Source: Herpomyces periplanetae
Taxonomy: Eukaryota > Ascomycota > Laboulbeniomycetes > Herpomycetales > Herpomycetaceae
Direction: 5' to 3'
Assembly (NCBI GenBank): GCA_009733715.1
Contig: WMKJ01000022.1
Coordinates: 62,001 to 126,000, forward strand
DNA: 64,000 nucleotides
In this document: positions 34,721 through 45,700 of the stretch, piece after piece
How the letters are laid out: every line of letters starts with the position of its first letter
Position numbering within the stretch: the stretch's first letter is position 1
Program-made: the position numbers and the translations under genes
Notes under the pieces: model-generated
Told to the model about the DNA's origin: nothing
Databases searched by the model: none
Seen by the model: only the letters and a program-made list of their open reading frames with translations

Positions 34721-36490
34721 ATGCATTTCCCTTTGCATCGCAAGCCCGGTCATTCCCCATCATCATCATGCCTAGCACCGCCTCATAAGCATCAAGATGG
34801 CGGTTGTGATGTTGGATCATCAGTGTCGACTAAACCAACAAGTCCAAGTCGAATCGCTAACGGGGATAGCCATACAGATGATGTTGCTTTTAGCGATTTC
34901 ACCCTAGATCTCGATGATAATTTTATCAACTTAACCAAGATACCTATACCGTCTGCACCATTTTTGCCTTCACCTCATGATCATGTCGACGATGCTGAAG
35001 GTCACAGTTCTGGTCAGCGCAATATTATTACGTTAAGTGGTTCATCGTCAGCTGCTCCCGGTACCGTTTCCACACCTTCAGCTCCCCAAAGGCGACACGA
35101 AGACAATGATGATCAAAGGACAAATTTACAAATCCATTTACCAACCAGGTCGTCCAAATGGTATTTAACTTATCTCCGCATGCCCCAATTTTGGATTGCC
35201 TTGGGCCTGGGTCAATTACTGGCCCTTTGTCTCACAGCTTCAGGTTCTCTGTCAACGCTTCTGGAACGAGAAAACTTCAACGTTCCCGCTTTTCAGAGTA
35301 TGTTTGCGTATACACTGCTCAGTTTGGTATATTCATGCATTTCTCTGTACCGCTACGGTCTGCGAAAATGGACCCGAATCCTCATCAAGGACGGCTGGAA
35401 ATACTTTATTTTTGCTCTTCTCGACGTTGAAGGCAATTACTTTATCGTGATGGCTTACCGGTATACTAATATGCTATCAATTCAAATTATTGATTTTTGG
35501 GCAATCGTCGTGGTGATGATTGTATCGTTTGTATGGCTTCATGTTCGCTACCGATTCCTTCAGTACCTGGGAATTATCATTTGTTGTTCAGGAATGGCTT
35601 TACTCATTGTTTCCGATAAACTTTCACCTGCTCCGCCTACTTCACCAAATGGAACACCCAAAAATCCCCTTAAAGGTGACTTTCTGACGTTTATCGCCGC
35701 TACATTGTACGGTTTAAGTAACTGTTACGAAGAATTTGTTATTTCTCAGCGTCCCATTTACGAAGTTCTCGGTCAACTGGGACTCTGGGCTACCTTGATC
35801 AGTGGTGTTCAGTCTGCCATCTTTTCTCGCTCAGATTTCGCCGCTCTCCGAAATCCACCGTCTACCCTTCATACCTCGGCTCGCATTCCCCTGTTTCTTA
35901 CCGCGTACACGGCCGTTTTATTCATCTTTTATTCTCTCGTTCCCATCTTTCTACGTTTAACAAGCTCGGCGTACTTCAACCTATCGCTTCTTACGGCTGA
36001 TGCTTGGACGGTTCTCGTGGGCCTGCTTATTCTGAAAATTCCTCGTCCTCATTGGCTTTATATTATTGCGTTTTTCTTAATTATACTGGGCCTAATCGTT
36101 TACTTTCTCGTCAAGCCTATTTCCCCTTCTACATCTACTTCATCAACTTATCCTTCTTCCTTCCTTCGCACTCTATTAATCAATGTTAAACGTTGGTTTA
36201 CTACGCTAAACTCCCCTCGTACTTCGCAACCTGTAACCCCCATATCCTCTGCACCCTTCACCCTTCCATCCAATTCACGTCCTGATAACTCCCTACCACA
36301 ATCTCATCCCTCCAACACTTCGTTAAATCATCTTAATTCATCGGCTACTTCGTCAACTTTACCCTTATATTTACCCGATTCTTTCAAACCATGGCTTGGT
36401 CCAGACCAATCCAACGGGATAGTCGGTATTGGGACCGCTCGTCGCCAGATTTTACAACATTCTACTACGACACTTTTAAACTCTCCTTGA
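34721..36490 (+). CDS. SLC35F1/F2-type drug/metabolite-superfamily transporter
   Basis: Intronless, 589 aa from the ATG at 34721. A Ser/His-rich cytosolic N-terminal tail (about 145 residues) precedes roughly ten membrane segments between about 155 and 475. The start of the bundle reads MPQFWIALGLGQLLALCLT. Family landmarks are LLDVEGNYFIVMAYRYT, SIQIIDFWAIVVVMIVS, YLGIIICCSGMALLIVSD, YGLSNCYEEFVIS and YFNLSLLTADAWTVLVG. These fit the SLC35F solute-carrier branch (DUF914 type) of the drug/metabolite transporter superfamily. The transported substrate is not known for most members and cannot be read here. A Ser/Thr/Pro-rich C-terminal tail of about 110 residues follows. Its 3' end converges on NDUFS5 247 bp away. 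Confidence 0.9.
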   Translation: MHFPLHRKPGHSPSSSCLAPPHKHQDGGCDVGSSVSTKPTSPSRIANGDSHTDDVAFSDFTLDLDDNFINLTKIPIPSAPFLPSPHDHVDDAEGHSSGQRNIITLSGSSSAAPGTVSTPSAPQRRHEDNDDQRTNLQIHLPTRSSKWYLTYLRMPQFWIALGLGQLLALCLTASGSLSTLLERENFNVPAFQSMFAYTLLSLVYSCISLYRYGLRKWTRILIKDGWKYFIFALLDVEGNYFIVMAYRYTNMLSIQIIDFWAIVVVMIVSFVWLHVRYRFLQYLGIIICCSGMALLIVSDKLSPAPPTSPNGTPKNPLKGDFLTFIAATLYGLSNCYEEFVISQRPIYEVLGQLGLWATLISGVQSAIFSRSDFAALRNPPSTLHTSARIPLFLTAYTAVLFIFYSLVPIFLRLTSSAYFNLSLLTADAWTVLVGLLILKIPRPHWLYIIAFFLIILGLIVYFLVKPISPSTSTSSTYPSSFLRTLLINVKRWFTTLNSPRTSQPVTPISSAPFTLPSNSRPDNSLPQSHPSNTSLNHLNSSATSSTLPLYLPDSFKPWLGPDQSNGIVGIGTARRQILQHSTTTLLNSP

Positions 36491-36737
36491 ATCCCTCCAA
36501 AACTACAGTTCATGAAATCTTACTGGCGCCCATTTTTCTGCTATATTTGATCTGTTCTAAAGCTACTTTTTGCTCATACGTATACGCCTCCCTTTGTTAC
36601 TACATGATGATGTGAAACTTTTTCATACTTACATCTACCTTAAGCAGTTTGTAATAAATGAACGAATGAATGAATGTGTATATGAAGGTAATTTTCACAA
36701 TCACATGCATACACACGCACGTACAGTCATGCGTAAT

Positions 36738-37387
36738 TTAGATAAAGCTATCACCCTTTTCACCCTTGGGTAACCATTTCACAGCATCACGCATACCCTT
36801 ATCCTTATTCGTACCCGGGAGAATTCCGTATGCGCGCAGCTCGGCCTCGGTTTGGGGAGGTTGACTAAATTCATCTTGATTAACGGCAGCAGCCAAGCCT
36901 AGTCGACCCGTAGCAGTTCCTGTTCGGGCATCATGCCGACATTTATCACGATACGCAGACTGTAAAGCAGCCACGCGAGCTCGTTCCCGCGGATGGTGTA
37001 AACACTCGTAATAATCTTCCAGTGCTAATTGACACATATGTCGATTGGGTGGATGGGTGGTAAACATCCGTTTGTCTAATACGTTAAAAGTCTACGCGTA
37101 AATGCAAGTAAAAGCATTCCCATGTTTGTGCATTAGTGATACCGAACTGCTTTATACGCTTTTAATAACCTACCTCTCCTGGATCGTCGACCGTAGTAGA
37201 AGTATTGTTTAATTGAGCGTTCGCGCTCATGCAGACATTTCCGCTCGCTTCTTCATGCTTAGCATGAGAAATATAGCACGCTAGCACATTCTGCCAGAAT
37301 GGATAACATCGTGATGGACCTTTAAACCCACACGCAAACACACACACACACACACATACATACACACACACACACGCGTACACTCAT
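36738..37387 (-). CDS. NDUFS5: Mitochondrial complex I subunit NDUFS5-like, start uncertain
   Basis: Accessory subunit of NADH:ubiquinone oxidoreductase with a twin CX9C (CHCH) fold, oxidised in the intermembrane space. Exon 1 (ending at 37174) carries GFKGPSRCYPFWQNVLACY; exon 2 (37091-36738) carries TFNVLDKRMFTTHPPNRHMC and DYYECLHHPRERARV. The two CX9C motifs are C-YPFWQNVLA-C and C-QLALEDYYE-C. The join GAG|GTAGGT to CGCGTAG|ACT is in phase; the intron is 82 bp. Upstream, the frame runs into a GT dinucleotide repeat with no in-frame ATG: the two ATGs there (first at 37387) are one base off and would come into frame if the repeat were one unit longer. Either the repeat length differs in life or an upstream exon is spliced in. 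The CDS limit given is therefore provisional. Confidence 0.8.
37331..37375. repeat. CA/TG dinucleotide microsatellite at the NDUFS5 5' end
   Basis: About 45 bp of CA repeats with ACATACAT interruptions. It lies immediately before or inside the N-terminal codons of the complex I subunit. Confidence 0.9.
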
Positions 37388-39524
37388 TTACGCGCATAAA
37401 CGCAACCTATCGTATAAGCTCATCAATGCGTGCACTGCCCTCATTGAATTGAGCCAACCCCATCCCTTCCATCAATGTTTATACATATTTGTTAACGTTA
37501 ACCAGATCAATTTAAATCAGTCATTCCCATAACATATCGTAACGCAACCAAACATACTATCATGACAACTCTGGCTCTTACACCGTAAAGTCTAAACGTT
37601 TTATAACACATTCCACTTACCCCCGTGTACACCAAAACCTGACGCCATTCTTCCCTCTAACAGTCAAACTATAAAATTATATCTGCCAGAATCCGGTCAG
37701 TACGTACGCAAAAATCCAATGAAACCGAACGATAAAATTGTCGCGCGTAAAAAAACCACTTGTAAAATACTCCGTTGACAACAATTTTCGTCGTCCGCTC
37801 TTCTTTCGCCCCAACTTTTCTCCTCCCCCGGATAATCTCTTCTCCGGCCGTCTTCCTTACTCAGCACGCTCACGTGGAAATTCCAAATTGGGAAATTTGC
37901 GATTTGTTGGAAGCGTGGGGAAAACACGAACAAGTTGAATGCGAAGCGGGTTAAAGTGCGGGTGCGGGTGCGGGTTTCATGTGAAAATATTTAATTACTT
38001 ATGCCGACAATGCACTCCGCAGTATTGGTATGGATATTTTGATTGCACCTTGAAATTAGGGGCATTCCATCCCTCCTAAAGATTTAACTGATTCAAGGCT
38101 AATTTCTCTGAAAATCGATGTAATTTCTGCGCTAATATACACAAATCTACGCTATACTCGATTTCCGTAATCGTGCACCAGATTTGTACTTACCTACCGC
38201 GCCAACACCAATATTACTCAAACAGTTTTCATTACGCTTATCTGCCATTGGCATCTCCCCAAAGTGACTACCACCATCGCCGAAATAAAATCAAAATAAT
38301 AATTCACCGGCGCGTTTTACTAAATCATCTTTGAATTGCTTGCTTTTGCCTACTTATAAGCTTGTATGCATGCATGCCTTTCATACAATCAATGAGCTGT
38401 ATATCTATTATACAGTCATTTATTCTGTAAACACTTTTCGACCTACCCAATCTTTTGTCTTTATATTTCATTCATATGCCAAGTTGTTGTTCTAATGAAT
38501 GACCTACTACTAGTCTATTTAATGTTTCTTCGACTTACCTTGCTTGACTCTTTCACCCTATACACCAAATCACACGCCCCACAAATCCTTTACGAAGAAC
38601 CAGGCCCGCCAGACGCACCACAACTCGGAAAGGATCGCGCACTAAACCCACTAGTACCACGCATGCGTGTTCTCAAACGAACGCGCGCACACGCACATGT
38701 TGTGTACCTATCTACTTACGAAAACGTGGTATCACGATATTCATATTCGGGTGAGGACTCCCTCATTGAATCGGTATGCAAAATAATGACTTTCATGTCA
38801 GGGATTTTTCCCTTGGAAAAATTAAAGTGGTATTCCACTATGTTAGCCATGCCTTATAAATGGGTGAGACAGATGAATTTGTTTGTTTGGTAAAGAACAA
38901 GTAGATTGGAAGATCACTGCAATGGTAAACGTGCCGATCGAGAAGCAACCACGCGAATAAAAATCCCCTCAGAAGAGGGGGAAATGGGTTTTGATGAGAA
39001 AAGTTATCGCACACAGTTGAGTAAATATTGAATCAACTTACTGCGCAATAGACTCGATAGTGAAACTTTTCTCGACGCAAAATGCGAGTGATAATGCGGT
39101 AAAGTATCTTTAATGAACAAAGAGGTGATAAAAAGACAAGTGAAATAGAGAAGAACGGGTTTGAGACTAAGAAAAAATTTAGAGCAAGTCGGGAATAGTC
39201 AAATTAAATGTGAAAAGCGGGAATGTTAAAAATGCAAGAAGAATCAGGTATTTTCCCAACGAAAGGACGAGAGGTGAACGCAACGTGATGATTGTAGTAG
39301 AGATGCCATGATGGTAGAGAATACAGTGTGAACGCATAAGAAATGTATTTGAAGGGTGAAAAAAGTGAGCAAATGATTCGGAGTAGAGGGTAGAGGTGTG
39401 AGATTGTTCAAACTGTCGGATATTTAGAATTAAAAGTTTCAAATATTTAGAGAAATGTAATGCATAGTATCCGAAGTTCGGGAGAAAAGTTGATGTAAAG
39501 TGAATATGGTTATAATGACCAAGA
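37388..39524. other. Intergenic 2.1 kb with coding-like but unassigned patches
   Basis: CACGTG lies at 37871-37876, 5' of the minus-strand NDUFS5, followed by the near-palindrome CCAAATTGG. A GTGCGG hexamer repeat lies near 37958-37976. A 132-codon + frame at 38495-38893 and minus-strand stretches near 38190-38330 look partly protein-like. The minus-strand one includes MPMADKRNENCLSNIGVG before a GTAAGT. I could assemble no gene from them. Confidence 0.4.
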
Positions 39525-41659
39525 CTAATCTCGAAGTGTCAGTCGCATTTTTTTATGCCGAAGTTTCCTCATTTTACCCAAATTTTTATCATTTAAAAGC
39601 GTTAAATCAGCTGAACCCGACACTAAATCGGGAGCACGAGGAAATACCGGTGACACTATTGATGCTAGTGGAATAGGAGAAGATGGTCGAGCAAAGGTCG
39701 GGGAGTACGGAGGGATCTTGTTATCCCCCGCCGACGCCGTGATGGTTGAAGGAGAAATGCTGCTGCTGCCAGATAATTCCTGACTTGAATGAGAGTTGGT
39801 TGACCCGCCTCCTTTACCGCATGAAGCAAAACCTCCACCCGGTGAAACCATCATGGGTACAGGGGAAAGGCCTCTGGACGGTGTAGTAGTCGTAGTAGAA
39901 GGCGAGGAGGAAAATGATGATTTTGCAGATAACGAAGATGTTGATAAAAATCCAGGATTCGTTGACGTTGAAAATATTGGTGAACCGGCTATAGAATTCA
40001 AGGGGATATTGGAAGAATACTTTTGGGGACCGTATTGGGATGAAGGAGATGCCGAATCGTTAATGTAAGTGGCTGGAACCGATTCAACTTCTTGAAGTAG
40101 AGAACGTAAAAAGCTAGAGCATGAATCATCATTGTCTAAAGATTCTGCAACACCAGCACTCAGTTCATTTTGTGAAGGTGAAGTATTAATTGTATGTCGG
40201 TTTCTTAATACAAGGGGGTGTGACTGCATCGTTAAAGTTGGATTGGAAGGATCGGATACACCAGCATCGTTTTCACACTGAACAGACTCGGCCCAACGTG
40301 GAGTGGACGATGATGTTTGAGAATAACCGGTGTTGTGATCCAAAGTTCGACGGGTGCGTGGTCTTTTTAACTTACGTTCAGCCGGACCTGTCGAAGAGTC
40401 TGTTGATGGTGAGCTTCCAGAACTTTGGCGCTTTTGTCGTAAACATGTATCCAAATTAGAAGATGTCGGGGCCTGGGTGTTACCATCTTCGATAACCTTT
40501 TGTTCCAGCAATCTTGCTTTATCAAAAGCATTCCAGGCACGAATTTCATCTTGAGATTCAGGGTCCGCAGGTCTTCTTGACTGGCTAGAAGTTTCGTTGG
40601 TTAAATTTACGGTAGATGAAACGGAGCGACCATTTGAGTTTCTCTGAGAAGCTAATAATAACCTTAGTTGCCATCTGTTACGTGAATCAAGTTCAACAGT
40701 TGAAGGGGACGATGACTGATCATGATCGTTAAAGGGAAAGTCTAAATCAAGATCTAATCTGGTGAAGACTGATCTCCAAACTCGCTCCCAGGCCAGACTG
40801 GAACCATGACGACGCAGGCGGGCACTGCGACGTCTCACGGAGCTACTAACTGATAAAGAAGAAGGGGGCGTATGATGACCATTTAATAAATTCAAGTTAT
40901 GATTTCGGCATGTATGGCAAAACCATGGGTCAACGGGATACTCATCCAGGCCGGCGCAAAATACATGCCACATATGGCTGCATCCAAGACAAACGACTAA
41001 ATCAACGCCATAATCATCGCAAATTACACAACGATCGACTGATGAAGAGGCACGCCTAAATCGGCCAAGACTGGAATTTAGCTGGTCGTCAGCAACACGC
41101 TGCTGCTTATTTTTAACGGTGTATGAAGCGATAATTGGGCCTATATATGATATAAAAATTAGCGTTAAAAATACCGAAAGAGATCACGTTAAGTACAATA
41201 CAATATACATAAGAATGCATAAACTGTTGGAAAGAGATGAAAATAGAAAAAATACTGACCATTTAGAAAATTACTGAGGTTGACAGTATTGAAAGTAGCA
41301 CGGCAAATAGGACAACTATTTGCACGGTCAACCCAAGGCTTTAAGCAAGAATCATGTAAAGCGTGTTTACACGGAATCAAGTGGGCGATAGTTTCGTTAT
41401 CGGACTGCAAAGGCGAATCCTTAACGAGTGAGCCTCTGCACTTGTTATTTGAGAAATTTTTCTCGCAATTGCTTATCTTCTCAAAATTACCATAACAATC
41501 ATCTACTTCAACGACATTTCTTTCAGAGACAGGCTCAGCGGCGCTTATGGGCCGAGAGGATTTAAGGCTGTTAACTTCGCTTAACGGGTCAACGGCACTA
41601 ATATGATCATCGCTACTGACGCGAAGATTTCCGAGACAAACGATACAAGCTTCAGCCAT
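39525..41659 (-). CDS. RING-PHD protein (Asr1/PHRF1-like), 2 exons
   Basis: Exons 41659-41260 and 41140-39525 join AAT G|GC across a 119 bp intron, giving 671 aa. Exon 1 encodes a RING-H2 finger: CIVCLGN at residues 5-8, a long acidic/Ser insert of about 75 residues, then HLIPCKHALHDSCLKPWV and CPICRATF. Exon 2 opens with a PHD finger (about 172-222: CVICDDYGVDLVVCLGC, HMWHVFCAGL, PWFCHTC). The rest is Ser-rich and ends in a basic patch (KMRKLRHKKMRLTLRD). A RING immediately followed by a PHD is the arrangement of yeast Asr1 and animal PHRF1, ubiquitin ligases that bind the RNA polymerase II tail. The split RING loop is unusually long. A role in ubiquitination is inferred from the domain pair. 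Confidence 0.85.
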
Positions 41660-42706
41660 AGAAATGATAGGCAGACCGAAGCAAGCAGTAGAAGAGTTTG
41701 AGAATATAACACGATAGAGATGTCAAAAGAACTTTTTGGAGAGATGTGTTAAGTAGTAGGAAGAATTAGGAGAGAAATAAGGCGAGGACGGATGAAGGGT
41801 AAGGAGGTTTAAAATAGACGAGTACTTTGGGTAGGATGTATATGGACAAAAGAAGAGATATAATTTGTAAGAGTAAAAAATCTTTAAGCAGAGGTAGTGA
41901 CTAGTGTCAGAAGCAGAAATATGTTACGACTGAGAGGTTTCAGGTGTTGATACACGAGATGATAAGGGGAGGAAAGACCATGAAGTATTTCTTAGGGCTA
42001 TACAAAGGCAAGAAGTAAATCTAAGATGAATATGGTTAGTAAGAGAGAGGAAAATTGATTTGAGAGAGTGAATAAAGCAATTATACGAAAGTGAGTATTT
42101 GAAAGCAAACGGATAAAGAGATGAGATGGAAAGAATGGGGACAAGATAAGCGAATTTATAGGAACACAGAGGTTAAAAATATAAGATGGATAAGATTGAA
42201 GGATATTGTGAGGGAAGGAGGGATGAGACGAAATAAAAAGAGATGAGGAAGAGAAAGGAAAATGGAGATTGTAAAAAAGCAAAAAGGAAAAATAGTAGAG
42301 AAGATGAGGAGGGGGATGAGGGAGAAAAAGGACTGAAGTGTTGATGGATGAATGGGGTAAAAAATGGGCAGTGGGAAGGATAAACGAAGGGTGGATAAAT
42401 AGGAGGAAGCAACTAACCTTGGGAGGAAGAGGAGGTGTTTGGGGTAATAGAGACAAACCGACTAGAAGGAAGGGAGACGGAAGAAGAGAAGAAAAAGGCA
42501 AGACAGAACGAGAAAGTGGGAAAAAAGTGAGCTTCCAATTAAAAAGTGAGGACGAAAAAGGTAGAATGAAGATGTAAGGAAGATGAAAAGTGGAAGGATG
42601 TGGGAAGGACCGGCTTTTATAGAAAATAGCACCACTCAGCGTACATCCTTTTTGACTAAGCACACGCGCTGGACGGCGGGCAAGGAAAAACCATGATCCG
42701 TGTGGG

Positions 42707-42712
42707 CACGTG
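42707..42712. promoter_or_regulatory. CACGTG in GC-rich block
   Basis: CACGTG in GGGCACGTGAGT, inside a G/C-rich segment of about 180 bp, 1.05 kb upstream of the RING-PHD start codon. No + strand gene follows within 6 kb. Confidence 0.4.
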
Positions 42713-45700
42713 AGTGGCGGGAGGGTGATTTTCCGAGTTCCGGTGGACGGGGGAGGTGCGGGCGGTGAGGCGCCGATACGCGGCGGGTTGGGGGGCGGGG
42801 TATCGCGAAAGTTGGGAAGAGGTGGAGGTGGTGTTAACGAGGAAGGGATGACGGCGAAGATTTACAGGTGAAGGTATACGGGAGAGGCTATGGGTTTTGG
42901 TTTTGGTTTTGGTTTGGGGAAGGGAAAGGGAAAGGGAAATAGAACAAATTGCAGGGTGATTTACTGGAGCTAAATTATAAATTCATGATAATGTGGCCCG
43001 GAATAAGATTCAGCAATGAATGTTGTCGACAGTTTATCCGATTTCATTACTTTGTGGGTAATAGTGTAGACGTTTCAAGGTATGCTGGCTGTGCTTTATT
43101 GGGTTGTCTACGTATGAGGATTTTAATCGTTGTAATTGTCAAACATTCCAGTTTGGCTTACCACGGTTTCTCTTGGGTTTATCAGTATTCTAGTGTGTTT
43201 TACTGTATTGTAACGTATTGTATACGCTGATCTGGCAGCCTATCACGTTGGGAAGTTGATTGGCGAAGTCGCGTGTTTATAATATGGCATCCCCTGTAAA
43301 TTCAAGTGTACTGATGCAAATCTTATCGGTTAACACTTAATAACAACTGATATAGACAACATTAGTGTTTTGTGATTGTAGGACACCTGCTTTTGTAAGT
43401 TTAGTCGCTCCTATCATGACATTACGGGATGTTTATTTTTATCGTTTGAGGGGAAATCCGCATGGACACATACCCTCCAATCCAGATAAATACAAAAGTA
43501 GCTATACACATAAATATAACTGTGAAAGTTGACAACGATACAAGCAACTTGCTATACACATCGACAAAGTTCCGGCCCAACAGCTTGCTTTGAAGCGGCG
43601 ACGTCTTGTCTACGTCCACGTTTCCCGTCAGACTTGCCCAATAAGTCAGTCTAGTTCTTCTAGCCCGGATTGGACTTGTAGTCTTTCTCCTACACCATGA
43701 ACCAAGCACATTTTACCCAGATTGGTGGGCCATGTTTCGATTTGTTTTTTTTGGGTCGTGCTCTGTGCTTCATGAATCGCCATTTTGACTTGGCTGGCTG
43801 TTCATCCAGCCTGCCCATGCGCCGTCTCAAAGCACTAATATTTCAAGGTTAAATTATTGCAACATTTTTGTAACAGTTTAGTTTCATTCCACAGTCATTA
43901 CCCGCTCTTCTAATCATTGGAAATGATTCCTACTATCCCACCTAAAGCTGTACCATACCCGTGATCATTTACACTAGAATTGGCTTTTCCATGAATCCCA
44001 TTTAATCCTTTTTGTGCAAATACATCTCCTTGGGAATTCCCAGTGAACTTTACTGCGACAAATCATTTTCAAGTCCGACATCCTTGTTCCCTTCCATTTA
44101 CCAATTGAAGTGCCAGTCAATTACCTTTTGTCCCGTACCCAACAAGGAAATACAATCCTTCTTATGCGTTTGTAGAATCGACCTCAAGCCCTGAGAAATA
44201 AAGTTGTAGCGTTGTATAGTATCGTGAGATATGCTATTGTATATTTTTGTATCCTGCTCTATCCTATCCTATCGTACTATTCCCTACTATATCGCATCAC
44301 TAAACTTTCCCTCTGCTTCGTTTCCCTTGGACTTCTCCCTTAATCCAGTTCAACTTCATCCATCATCCACCGTTTATCCGCCTTCCCTAGCTAATCAATC
44401 CATTGCCAAATTATGAAAATTTAGTGCAGCCAGATCTCCCAATTCCAACTAATCCTATGGATTGTGGTCCTCGTGAGTCTCCAACTAAATCCCGTCCTTG
44501 TTAAAACGTCAGCACCATCACCGCCACTATCAACCTTCTCATTATATCGACCCATGCACCATGTTCCCATTAAATTCATTTCAATACATCTTTTCACCCT
44601 ACTCTTGACTAGTACATTACACCTTACCCGTTGCTCTTTTTTACATTATCCATTCACATCCATATCCGAACACATCCTATCTCTTTCTTTTTCCTCCTCC
44701 TTCTCTTCCTCCTACCAATTAATACTCATCTATTCATCCTCTTTTAACCACTTTTATCCATCATGAACCTGCTCCCTCCTCTTTCTCGTTATTCAACCCA
44801 CTCTCCCCCAGGTCCATCACCATTTCTTCATTATCTCTTATCTTACCTATCATATTCCGTAGTTGATGCTCCATCATAATCCATAACTCTCATTTGGGTA
44901 AAATCGCTAATATTCCCCCAACGTTATTTCTCTGCTAACAACCCCGTCCTTCGCCCATCATTTCTTTCTTTATTCTTTTCCCCTTCCCCCACCGTGCCGT
45001 CTTGCTTCCTATTTCCCTACTAAAATAAAACTAGTATAATCCCCTCTTCTATCAACTACTGTATCATTTCCTTCTTTATCAACCTGTTCAATAAATCAAT
45101 ACATCTTTCCCCCTTCAGAGCTAATCTTTTCAATTTATTTGGATTAATCCTCCCACCCGAAAATTCCCGCGCTTAACGCATCAAATAATTCCTTCAAGTT
45201 ACACTTGGAAATATCCTATTTTCAACTTGTCGTTCGTGCATGTGTGCATGCATACTCCAGTCTATTATTTCCTTCTATGCTTGATTCTTCTCGTATATCT
45301 TTACAATTTCATGCCAGTCACTACCCTTTTTTCATTCCCATTTGTTGGATTTATTTGTCCTCCCCAATCCCTATAAATCACTAAATTCCTTCCAACCTTT
45401 GCATCCCCCAGTTCACTATCATGGTATATTTAATCCGTTTCTATTCATGCTGAATACGATAATCCACATATTCTTTACTTATTACTACCCTGATCATTTA
45501 CACCAAACCCAACAAATCCTTCATCAATGGCAAATAACCCTTTGTCCGTGTAACTTCATCATATGTGTATCCGTTAACACTCATGCATATTCGCTTTTTG
45601 CTCACAAACCTATTCACCCGTGTAACCTCCAAATTCTCATCGTACCTTAAAACATCGTGATCTTCATTCAGATGAATATATCTATTAACCCATACCATAC

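Noticed and set aside
42000-42660. Open frame of about 220 codons on the minus strand
   Set aside because: Composition is Phe/Leu/Ser/Pro-rich and simply reflects the purine-rich + strand. No domain, no conserved motif.
42892-42940. GGTTTT and GGGAAA hexamer tracts as a possible interstitial telomere
   Set aside because: Units do not match the usual fungal TTAGGG telomere repeat. Treated as ordinary simple sequence.
43422-43709. 95-codon minus-strand frame with a hydrophobic stretch, first suspected to be an element remnant
   Set aside because: No recognisable domain, terminal repeats or target-site duplication. Not called.
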